This document shows, piece by piece, positions 7,160 through 12,943 of a stretch of DNA of 12,943 nt; the stretch's first letter is position 1, and every line of letters begins with the position of its first letter. The notes beneath the pieces were generated by a model, which was not told the DNA's origin, made no database searches, and worked only from the letters and a program-made list of their open reading frames with translations. The DNA lies in assembly GCA_046565505.1 (NCBI GenBank), contig JBKHYJ010000007.1, forward strand, positions 1 through 12,943, written 5' to 3'. This DNA is from JBKHYJ01 sp046565505 (GTDB lineage Bacteria; Acidobacteriota; Blastocatellia; UBA7656). Both the position numbers and the translations under genes were made by a program.

Positions 7160-8890
7160 CTACTGTAGTCGCTTGAAAGTGACTCCTTTAACCTCTCGTC
7201 CGTCAACCGCTGCATTGAACACGAACCCCGCGATGTTTCCTTTATCGTCACGAGTAAAAGAAAAGTTGATTCGCCCGCCCTCGGTGGTAAAAACATCGGC
7301 GTATGCGGCGGCGAGCGGGGCTTCTAAAGATTCGCCGATCTGGAGGGCGAGGTTATTGCCTTTCAGCGAAATTTTGTAATCCGCGTCGAACTCATCGCCG
7401 TAATAAGTCCCCGCGTATTCGGACAACTGCTGCGGCGAATCGAGCGGCGGTTTGACGGGGACGAAGACGTCCGGCTTCCCGCTCTTAGTCAGTATTCTTA
7501 TTTCAGAGATCGAGCCGGAGTTGCTGAAGACGGGGTTCAGTTCCGTGACGCCCGCGCCCGCGACCAGCAAGAGGCGGGTCTCAGAAACCGGCAGCACGGG
7601 CGCTTCATCTCTCAGGAGCCCGCTGTTGATCAGTTTCCCGTCCTTGACGCTCAGCCTGAAGACCCTCCCGCTCTCCGGGTGCGCGTAAATGCCTGCATAG
7701 CGAAGCGCTTCCTTTTCAGACAGGGCGATCGCGGGCGGCAAATCTTCTACGGCTCTTTTGGGGGCCGGAGGGGCAACCGGGAATTGCCCCTCCAGATAGA
7801 TGTCCGCGAGCTTCCGCGCGATAACGTACTGGTTCATCGCCGTGTTGTTGCACAGAACGATGGACGTAAACTTCTGTCCGGGGAAACGGGCCATCTGAAC
7901 CCGGTAGCCCGAGCCGATGTTGCCGTCGTGCTGAATGATCGGCAGCCCCCTGTACTCGCCACGCGCCAGCCCGAAGGCGTAATCGAGTTTCTCCCCGCCG
8001 TTCAAAGTCCCCGGCGTAGTCAGCATCGAGATCAACTCTTTGTTCCCGACCTTCGGCTCATAAAAATTTTGATCCCACAAATACAGGTCTTCGACTGAAG
8101 ATAAAAGTCCGCCGTCGCCGACGAGGCCGTCCAGTGAAGAGCGGGCGCGGATATTTTTATCCGGGCCGACCCTGTAACCGCTGGCCCGGTTTTTGACCAC
8201 TTCAAAACGGTTATCGTAAAACATAGTATGTTTCATACCCAGGGGCTTAAAAATATTTTCCTCGGCAAACGCCCGCAAGGAATTTCCGCTCACACGCCCG
8301 ACGACGACTCCCAACAAAAAATAACCGGAATTACTGTACTGGTACTCCGCGCCCGGTCTGAAATTGAGGTTCTTTTGGCGCTCCAAAATGTTTAATATGG
8401 CTTTTTCACTATAGGCGTTGTCGATGCCCAACCCGCTAAAAAAGACCAGCGCCTGATAGTCGCGGAGCCCGCTGGTATGATGAATCAAATGCCGAAGGGT
8501 GATCGTGTCGCCGTACTTCGGCACTTCTGGGACGTACCTGCGGATGTCGTCGTCGAGCGACAATTTTCCCTGCTGCGCTAAAAGAGCGATGCTCATTGCC
8601 GTAAATTGTTTCGACATGGACGCGAGATTAAACAAGGTCGAAGGCGTGTTCGGGACGTCGTATTCGAGATTCGCCATTCCGAAGCCGCGTTTGTAAACAA
8701 GCCGGCCGTCTTTAATCACACCGACTGAACATCCTGGCATATCGTTTTTGTCCCACTGAGAAAGAAACACATCCACTTTCTTTGCCAAATCGTCAGAAGG
8801 CTGAGTTTTAACGGCCATATTCTGCTGTCCTAAACTATCGGTGGCGGCGAAACCGACCATAAACAAAATAACGATGACAATTATTCGCAT
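7160..8890 (-). CDS. Secreted beta-lactamase-fold serine hydrolase
   Basis: Serine hydrolase of the class C beta-lactamase/penicillin-binding-protein-like family, 576 residues. Residues 1-22 are a hydrophobic signal peptide (MRIIVIVILFMVGFAATDS), so it is exported. Catalytic motifs: S91-M-S-K94 (SxxK), Y185-S-N187 (YxN) and H321-D-G323 in place of KTG, as usual in esterase- or peptidase-like members. Residues 385-576 hold two similar beta-rich units beginning YAGIY and YAGTYYG, like the C-terminal repeats seen on many such hydrolases. AGGA lies 7 bases before the ATG. Base composition is intermediate, clearly below the transporter genes. It lies 59 bases upstream of the ATPase, in the same direction, so read-through is possible. 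The actual substrate (D-amino peptide, ester or cell-wall fragment) cannot be told, and antibiotic hydrolysis should not be assumed. Confidence 0.94.
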   Translation of the reverse strand: MRIIVIVILFMVGFAATDSLGQQNMAVKTQPSDDLAKKVDVFLSQWDKNDMPGCSVGVIKDGRLVYKRGFGMANLEYDVPNTPSTLFNLASMSKQFTAMSIALLAQQGKLSLDDDIRRYVPEVPKYGDTITLRHLIHHTSGLRDYQALVFFSGLGIDNAYSEKAILNILERQKNLNFRPGAEYQYSNSGYFLLGVVVGRVSGNSLRAFAEENIFKPLGMKHTMFYDNRFEVVKNRASGYRVGPDKNIRARSSLDGLVGDGGLLSSVEDLYLWDQNFYEPKVGNKELISMLTTPGTLNGGEKLDYAFGLARGEYRGLPIIQHDGNIGSGYRVQMARFPGQKFTSIVLCNNTAMNQYVIARKLADIYLEGQFPVAPPAPKRAVEDLPPAIALSEKEALRYAGIYAHPESGRVFRLSVKDGKLINSGLLRDEAPVLPVSETRLLLVAGAGVTELNPVFSNSGSISEIRILTKSGKPDVFVPVKPPLDSPQQLSEYAGTYYGDEFDADYKISLKGNNLALQIGESLEAPLAAAYADVFTTEGGRINFSFTRDDKGNIAGFVFNAAVDGREVKGVTFKRLQ

Positions 8891-8897
8891 AAATATA

Positions 8898-8901
8898 TCC
8901 T
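8898..8901 (-). promoter_or_regulatory. Ribosome binding site AGGA for the hydrolase
   Basis: AGGA on the minus strand, 7 bases before the ATG at 8890. It supports this start, which also gives a complete signal peptide. Confidence 0.5.
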
Positions 8902-9119
8902 GTATCCTTTAGGCATTTTATTCTTTCCTTACTTAATCATTAGCTGGAAAGATCGGCTAACAGCTCATGATCTATGCCACTGAAAGGGCTGTGAACAGGA
9001 TTGCGACGAATCGGGGTAAAAAAGCGGCGGATTAGTGGCAAGATGTGATCAATTGGATTTATACCTTCATAACTCTGTCGCGCTTCGTCCAGTAATGGGA
9101 TTTTTCTAACAAACATCCC

Positions 9120-9277
9120 ACTTGTTTCATAGCACTATTCGTAAAGGATGATTTCAATGGTTACGTTATTTCAGCGTTGTAGCGTTCTTATCAGTCATAT
9201 TATGCGCGGCAACTTGTTTCAATATGAAGTGGCGATACCTTTATTCTGAACGCAGAGGAATAGTATTAAGCGTTCTT
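9120..9277. repeat. Two pairs of 9-10 base direct repeats in parallel order
   Basis: ACTTGTTTCA occurs at 9120-9129 and 9212-9221. AGCGTTCTT occurs at 9181-9189 and 9269-9277. The first-to-second distance is 61 bases in the left pair and 57 in the right pair, so this may be a worn duplication of about 90 bases. A near-tandem AGCGTTGT/AGCGTTCT lies at 9173-9188. The last copy ends one base before the GGG of the candidate transposon end. Confidence 0.4.
9157..9249 (+). CDS. Possible 30-residue small reading frame
   Basis: ATG at 9157 to TGA at 9247-9249, preceded by AAAGGA with 8 bases between. The peptide starts MVTLFQRCSVLISHIM and has no recognisable motif. It overlaps the direct repeats and has nothing downstream to suggest a role. 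The ribosome site is the only support, so it may well be chance. Confidence 0.15.
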   Translation: MVTLFQRCSVLISHIMRGNLFQYEVAIPLF

Positions 9278-9278
9278 C

Positions 9279-9316
9279 GGGTACAGCCGAAATATGCGTG
9301 AAAATAAGACATAGCG
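9279..9316 (+). repeat. Candidate left terminal inverted repeat of the transposon
   Basis: It begins GGGTACAGCC and has GAAAATAA at 9300-9307, offset 22, followed by GACATAGC. From memory, Tn3-family ends are about 38 bases, start GGGG (Tn4430 starts GGGGTACCGCC) and contain an inner GAAAATAAAGCACGC-like block in Tn21. The similarity in both halves and the position 131 bases before the recombinase ATG support the call. Only three G are present, the partner repeat is outside the window, and no target duplication can be tested. Confidence 0.5.
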
Positions 9317-9323
9317 GCACGAT

Positions 9324-9358
9324 AAAAATTCGCAGAATACGTGGAGAGCGAAATTTTT
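9324..9358 (+). other. Candidate recombinase core site (imperfect dyad)
   Basis: AAAAATTCGC at 9324-9333 pairs with GCGAAATTTTT at 9348-9358 (10 pairs, one bulged A), with a 14-base centre AGAATACGTGGAGA. It lies just inside the candidate transposon end and upstream of the recombinase, where the Tn4430 internal resolution site lies. Paired arms around a short centre are typical of tyrosine-recombinase core sites, although a 14-base centre is longer than the usual 6-8. Confidence 0.4.
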
Positions 9359-9366
9359 CCCTTCGA

Positions 9367-9395
9367 TTGACCTGATCTAGCCTTTCAAGTACGCT
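9367..9395 (+). promoter_or_regulatory. Possible promoter of the recombinase
   Basis: TTGACC at 9367-9372 followed after 17 bases by TACGCT at 9390-9395. The -35 element is good and the -10 element weak. Position is right for the recombinase reading frame that begins at 9410, and it lies between the two candidate recombinase-binding dyads, which would allow self-repression. Confidence 0.25.
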
Positions 9396-9418
9396 TTATT
9401 CCCTTAATTATGCGTACT
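9388..9418 (+). other. Perfect 7-base inverted repeat over the recombinase start
   Basis: AGTACGC at 9388-9394 and GCGTACT at 9412-9418, separated by 17 AT-rich bases and covering the ATG at 9410. It may be an accessory recombinase-binding site or an operator. The arms are short. Confidence 0.3.
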
Positions 9419-9497
9419 CCATCTAAAAAAAGCGAAATCTCCAAATCCTCTTAAACCGCTGATTGCCGCTACCGTAAAACTGTGGCGCAAGCATCAT
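9410..9497 (+). other. Frameshifted N-terminus of the recombinase with A7 run
   Basis: ATG at 9410 reads MRTPSKKSEISKSS and stops at TAA. Shifting by one base in the A run at 9425-9431 gives MRTPSKKAKSPNPLKP and runs directly into the recombinase. This is either a one-base insertion in a homopolymer, transcriptional slippage, or an assembly error. Confidence 0.55.
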
Positions 9498-10115
9498 TTG
9501 ACCTATGACCAAGCCCGCTATGTTGCCAAAGAAGTGCGAAGGACATTGCAGATTGAGCGCCTCAAAACGCGCAAGCGCGTAGTCGCCCGATTATCCCGCG
9601 ACGAAGAGAAGAAACTCATCCAGCAAGCCTACAAAGAAAAAGGCGAGCGCGGTTTGTTAATCAAAACCCTTTTTCAAACCGGGGCGCGCGTTTCCGAGTT
9701 TGCCAGTATCAAGGTCGAACATTTCTTTTTTGACGAATTGATGATCCTGATTGCTAAAGGCAAAGGTGGCAAAAGTCGTTATGTGCCAATTCTGCCGGAA
9801 CTCGCTCAGGAACTGCGAACCCACTTAGGCAACCGGCAAGCAGGCTATCTGTTTGAGACCAACCGCCACAGCGCCTATTCGTCGCGGCGACTGCAACAAA
9901 TTGTTAAAGAAACCGCCGAGCATGCCGGGATTACCAAGAAAGTCCATCCCCATCTGCTGCGGCATTCTGTGGCGACGATGCTGTTGGAGCGCGGGATGCC
10001 CCTGGAACAGATTCAAAAATTCCTAGGACATAGCAACCTCGAGACGACGCAAATCTACGCCGAGTCAACAACCGCGATGTTGAAAGAAAGCTACCGTAAA
10101 GCTTTATCCGAGTAG
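9498..10115 (+). CDS. Compact tyrosine recombinase (TnpI-like resolvase/integrase)
   Basis: Site-specific recombinase that probably resolves transposition cointegrates. Counting from the TTG at 9498, the protein has 205 residues and the full catalytic set: R64 in TGARVSE, a beta-hairpin lysine in AKGKGGKSR (K89 or K92), H152-x-x-R155 in HPHLLRHS, H178 in FLGHSN and the nucleophile Y187 in QIYAES. The TTG has no ribosome site. The same frame stays open upstream to 9408 and reads LKPLIAATVKLWRKHHLTYDQARYVAKEVRRTL, which looks like real protein. The only nearby ATG (9410) is in another frame and meets a TAA after 14 codons; joining the two at the A7 run (9425-9431) gives a continuous protein of about 234 residues. 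Either way the N-terminal core-binding domain is short compared with the roughly 100 residues usual in this family. The transposase ATG is 28 bases downstream. Confidence 0.9.
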   Translation: MTYDQARYVAKEVRRTLQIERLKTRKRVVARLSRDEEKKLIQQAYKEKGERGLLIKTLFQTGARVSEFASIKVEHFFFDELMILIAKGKGGKSRYVPILPELAQELRTHLGNRQAGYLFETNRHSAYSSRRLQQIVKETAEHAGITKKVHPHLLRHSVATMLLERGMPLEQIQKFLGHSNLETTQIYAESTTAMLKESYRKALSE

Positions 10116-10143
10116 TTACAACAGAACTCATTGAGAAGGATTC

Positions 10144-10341
10144 ATGGCCTCTATTGAAAGAACCGCTTACCCGCGATTGCGGCTCCATCTGACGGCGCGG
10201 GCACTGAAGGAGTTGTACACCCCGACACCAGAAGAAATCACTTTCGCCAGAAAGTCTGCCCGTTCACCGCAACATCAATTCACCCTGCTCGTTTTCTTAA
10301 AGCCCTTCCAACGTCTCGGCTATTTCCCGAAACTCGAGTAG
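10144..10341 (+). pseudogene. tnpA: Tn3-family transposase, N-terminal piece ended by in-frame TAG
   Basis: 65 residues starting MASIERTAYPRLRLHL and ending FPKLE before a TAG at 10339-10341. It matches the N-terminal DNA-binding (DUF4158-like) part of long Tn3 transposases, including FLKPFQRLGYFP, the usual lead into a KLEEVP-like stretch. The next frame begins directly after the TAG in the same phase and reads VPQPIVNHLRSCLRL, so the TAG most likely replaced a Glu codon (GAG to TAG). GAGAAGGA lies just upstream but only 3 bases from the ATG, a short gap. As it stands, only this peptide would be made from the normal start. Confidence 0.85.
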
Positions 10342-11547
10342 GTGCCGCAGCCCATTGTGAATCACCTTCGCAGTTGCCTGCGATTGGACCAGCAGACACC
10401 ATTCGGCTACGACGGGCCGCGTACCTTGTACCGTCACCATCATGGTATCCGCGACTTTCTCCAAGTGAAAGCTTATGAAAAAGAGGCCCGCCGGTTAACC
10501 ATTCAGGCCGTTTATGAGGCGGCGCAAGTGATGGATAATCCGGCTGATCTCATCAATGTCGCTTTAGAAACGCTCATCAAAGAGCGCTACGAACTGCCGG
10601 CCTTTAGCACTCTGGACCGGCTCGTGCGCCGGGTGCGCACCCTGGTCAATCGTCGTTTCTTTCAAACCATTTGTAGCCGACTACAGGAAAGCGACCTCGC
10701 CAAACTCGAGGCGCTTTTGGTTAGCGATGACCACACACGCCGGAGTTCCTTCAACCGCTTAAAGCAGTTGCCGAAAAAGCCGACGCTTTCCAACCTGCAA
10801 GAATGGCTCGGCCACTTGGAATGGCTGATCTCGTGGGGCCAAGTCGGCGGCTCGCTGGCAGGCTTAGCGCATCTGAAGATCAAGCACTTCGCTGCCGAAG
10901 CCAAAGCCCTTGATGCTGGCGAGATCAAAGATTTTCTGCCGACCAAACGTCACGCCTTATTGGTTTGCCTAATTCACAGAATGGCCATCCAGGCGCGCGA
11001 CAGCCTCGCCTCCATGTTCAGCAAGCGGATGAGCAAGATTCTGCAAAAAGGCAAAGAAGAGTTGGACCGCCTACGTCTGCAACATCGGGAGAAGACGGCC
11101 GAACTGGTGTCCCTGCTCGCCGATGTGGTAATGGCTTGTGACTGCGCACCCAACAATGAAGAAATCGGCCGACAAGTTAAAACGCTTCTCACAGGTCGTG
11201 GGCCGACCCAGCAATTGCTCGAAGACTGCGAAGCGGTTGCCGCTTACAGTGGGGATAACTACCACCCCTTGCTCTGGCGTTATTACCGGAACTATCGCCG
11301 CACGCTCTTTCGCCTGGTGCGGCAGCTGTCGCTAGCCTCGACTTCGCAAGACCGGTCCTTGATCAGCACTTTGCACTTTATCCTCGAAAACGAAGACCGG
11401 CGTAGCGAATGGCTGTCCGGGTCGCTGGATCTTTCTTTCGCCTCTGAGCGATGGCAACGAACCGTCTGTCGGGTCGAAGACGGGAAGCCGTGTTCAACCG
11501 TCGCCATCTGGAAGTCTGTGTTTTCGTGCACCTCGCCGCGGAAATGA
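10342..11547 (+). pseudogene. tnpA: Tn3-family transposase, middle piece
   Basis: Same phase as the N-terminal piece, open for 401 codons. It begins with GTG immediately after the TAG and continues the transposase: DFLQVKAYEKEARRL, ALETLIKERYELPAFSTLDRLVRRVR, then a long helical region. True homology ends around SLDLSFASERWQRTV (about 11467). The last 25 or so codons to the TGA at 11545-11547 are an out-of-frame tail, because the transposase continues in the frame one base back. No ribosome site precedes the GTG, so this part is probably not translated unless the TAG is read through. Confidence 0.9.
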
Positions 11548-12943
11548 AATCGGGAGATGTCAGCATCGCCGGCTCCGACGAATTTGCCGATTATCGGGAA
11601 CAACTGTTGTCCTGGGAAGAATGTGAGCCGCGACTCGCGGCTCACTGTCAGGAACTCGGTTTCGCCACCAACGCGCAAGAGTTTGTCTCGCAGCTTCGCG
11701 GGTGGCTGGAACAGACGGCGAAGGGGGTTGATGCCGGCTATCCCGAAAATGCCTCGCTGGTGATTGATGAAAACGGTAAGCCGGTTCTCAAGCGTTTGCA
11801 GGGGCGCGAGTCGAGCCCGGCGCTCAAAGCCCTGGAAGCTGCTCTCATCAGCCGCCTGCCGGAGCGCAATGTGGTCGATATTCTCTCCTACGTCGAACAC
11901 TACACGAACTGGGTAAGACACTTTGGGCCGCCCTCGGGCACCGATCCGAAGATTGATAAACCGGTCGAGCGCTACATCCTAACGACCTTTTCTTATGGCT
12001 GTAATCTCGGTCCGGCGCAGGCCGCCCGTCATATGCGAGGGACAGTCACCCCACATCAGCTGTCGTTTGTTAACCGCCGACACGTGGACGTCAAGAGGCT
12101 TAACGCCGCGCTGCGTGATGTCATCAGCCCCTACCACAACTTCCCCTTGCCCAAGCTCTGGGGAACGGGCAAGAGCGCTGCCGCTGACGGTACGAAATAT
12201 GAACTCTATGACCAAAATCTCTTCGCCGAGTATCACATTCGTTATGGTGGCTACGGCGGCATCGCCTACCACCACATCGCCGGCAACTATGTGGCGTTGT
12301 TTCCGCACTTCATCCCGTGCGGTGTCTGGGAGGCCATTTACATCATTGAGCGGCTGTTACAAAATACTTCCGACATTCAACCAGATAAAGTACACGCCGG
12401 CACCCAGGGACAATCCACGCCGGTCTTTGCCTTAGCTCATCTGCTCGGCATTCAGCTGATGCCTCGCATTCGCAACTGGCACGACTTGATCTTGTATCGT
12501 CCCGCCAAAGAGGCCCTATATCAACATATCGACAGTCTGTTCGGCGAGCCGATTGACTGGCGATTGATTGAAACGCATTGGCAGGGTCTGCTACGGGTCG
12601 TGCTGTCGATCAAGACGGGAAAAATCTCTTCGGTGACACTGTTGAGAAAACTCGGCAATTACTCGCGCAAGAACCGCCTGTATCAAGCCTTCCGAGAACT
12701 GGGGCGGGTGGTGCGCAGCGTTTTCCTTTTGCACTACGTGTTAGACCTCGAACTGCGGCAACAGATTACCGAGAGCACCAACAAAGTGGAAGCCTACAAT
12801 GGCTTTGCCAAATGGCTATTCTTTGGCGGCGAAGGGGTGATTGCCGGCAATGACCCAGAAGAACAGGAGAAAGTCATCAAGTATAATGATCTGGTGGCCA
12901 ACTCCGTCACCTTGCAAAACGTCATCGACCAGAGCCGCATCCT
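11451..12943 (+). pseudogene. tnpA: Tn3-family transposase, DDE catalytic piece, frameshifted, incomplete at the right edge
   Basis: Open from 11448 to the window end, with an internal ATG at 11451 but no ribosome site. It carries RRHLEVCVFVHLAAEMKSGD and DYREQLLSWEE, then the DDE domain: first Asp at 12186-12188 in AADGTKYELYD, followed by AEYHIRYGGYGGIAYHHIAGNY; the second site in VHAGTQGQSTPVFALAHLLG and PRIRNW; and E at 12789-12791 in NKVEAYN. The second site should be HADTQGQ, but codon 12399-12401 is GGC (Gly), where GAC would give Asp. The gap from that codon to the Glu is 130 residues, as I recall it for Tn3-type enzymes. The frame change from the middle piece lies between about 11451 and 11489 and equals one missing base. 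The 3' end is outside the window. Confidence 0.9.
12739..12943. repeat. Terminal inverted repeat of the window, right arm (pairs with 1-205)
   Basis: Reverse complement of 1-205 with one mismatch; the exact part is 12817-12943 (127 bases). It is transposase coding sequence around the catalytic Glu. Confidence 0.95.

Larger units (their letters stand above)
8891..9278. other. Intergenic region with short repeats, outside the transposon
   Basis: About 390 bases between the hydrolase start and the candidate transposon end. It is AT-richer than its surroundings. It holds a 6-base inverted repeat TGGGAT/ATCCCA (9096-9101 and 9115-9120), two pairs of direct repeats (listed separately) and one tiny reading frame. 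I see no tRNA, no convincing promoter and no recognisable protein. The hydrolase promoter must lie in the left part, but I cannot identify it. Confidence 0.5.
9279..12943 (+). mobile_element. Tn3-family transposon (recombinase plus damaged transposase), right end beyond the window
   Basis: The order is candidate terminal repeat, candidate resolution site, tyrosine recombinase, transposase, all reading rightward. This resembles Tn3-family elements that resolve cointegrates with a tyrosine recombinase (the Tn4430 type) instead of a serine resolvase. The transposase is of the long Tn3 type, with an N-terminal DNA-binding region (DUF4158-like) and a C-terminal DDE domain. No passenger genes lie between the left end and the transposase. 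The right inverted repeat is outside the window, so the total length is unknown. The transposase reading frame is broken by a stop and a frameshift and lacks one catalytic Asp, so this copy cannot move itself but could perhaps be moved by a relative. The family is certain; the left boundary is an inference. Confidence 0.8.

Noticed and set aside
7153..7173. Inverted repeat AGCGACT/AGTCGCT at the hydrolase stop codon
   Set aside because: Stem of only 7 bases with no U-run after it; too weak to call a terminator.
7160..8890. Antibiotic-resistance beta-lactamase
   Set aside because: The fold and SxxK/YxN motifs fit a broad hydrolase family, and HDG replaces KTG. Nothing in the sequence supports beta-lactam hydrolysis over esterase or peptidase activity.
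9247..9369. Minus-strand peptide with YFHAYFGCTRRTL, faintly like the end of an AraC-type DNA-binding domain
   Set aside because: Very short, with no matching sequence upstream in the frame, and it overlaps the candidate transposon end and recombinase site.
11292..11921. Minus-strand frame of 209 codons opposite the transposase
   Set aside because: Antisense to well-conserved transposase sequence, no recognisable motif, and the span crosses the frameshift.
12578..12853. Shared peptide at 12578-12853 (plus) and 91-303 (minus)
   Set aside because: The apparent conservation comes only from the underlying transposase repeat read in the wrong frame.
1..12943. tRNA, rRNA, CRISPR array, riboswitch or toxin-antitoxin pair
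   Set aside because: I looked along both strands, especially in 206-561 and 8891-9497, and saw no regularly spaced repeats, no cloverleaf-like segment and no recognisable toxin or antitoxin.

Overview
The window looks like one complete assembly contig from an environmental bacterium. A fused ABC-2 permease/M1 peptidase, a LytS/LytTR two-component pair and a secreted beta-lactamase-fold hydrolase with C-terminal repeats would fit Acidobacteriota (Blastocatellia-like). That placement is inference from gene content, with no marker gene to confirm it.

Layout. (1) 1-227, minus strand: 3' fragment of a Tn3-family transposase gene, cut off at its 5' side at base 205. (2) 206-561: junction region with one unrecognised, protein-like reading frame. 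(3) 562-2513, minus: LytTR response regulator and its LytS/YpdA-type histidine kinase. (4) 2608-7100, minus: a very GC-rich two-gene module made of an ABC ATPase and a 1196-residue protein joining ABC-2 permease halves to an M1 metallopeptidase. (5) 7160-8890, minus: secreted serine hydrolase of the beta-lactamase/class C family. (6) 8891-9278: non-coding or decayed sequence with short repeats. (7) 9279-12943, plus: left part of a Tn3-family transposon with a candidate terminal inverted repeat, candidate resolution site, compact tyrosine recombinase and transposase gene. The transposase has three separate inactivating lesions.

The five host genes run in one direction (hydrolase, ATPase, permease-peptidase, kinase, regulator). 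The ATPase and permease-peptidase overlap by 4 bp and clearly form one transporter unit. The kinase and regulator form a second coupled unit 94 bp downstream and may control or respond to the transporter; that link rests on position only. The transporter module is clearly richer in GC than both flanks, so the cluster is compositionally mosaic.

Both window ends carry the same transposase segment in inverted orientation. The match is exact for 127 bp and continues, with one mismatch, to about 205 bp. A 127-bp exact end overlap is what a k=127 de Bruijn assembly leaves at a repeat, so the ends are probably assembly boundaries. I did not find a new defence or effector system. The points most worth a second look are the triply damaged transposase beside an almost intact recombinase, the A7 frameshift at the recombinase N-terminus, and the GC-rich permease-peptidase island.
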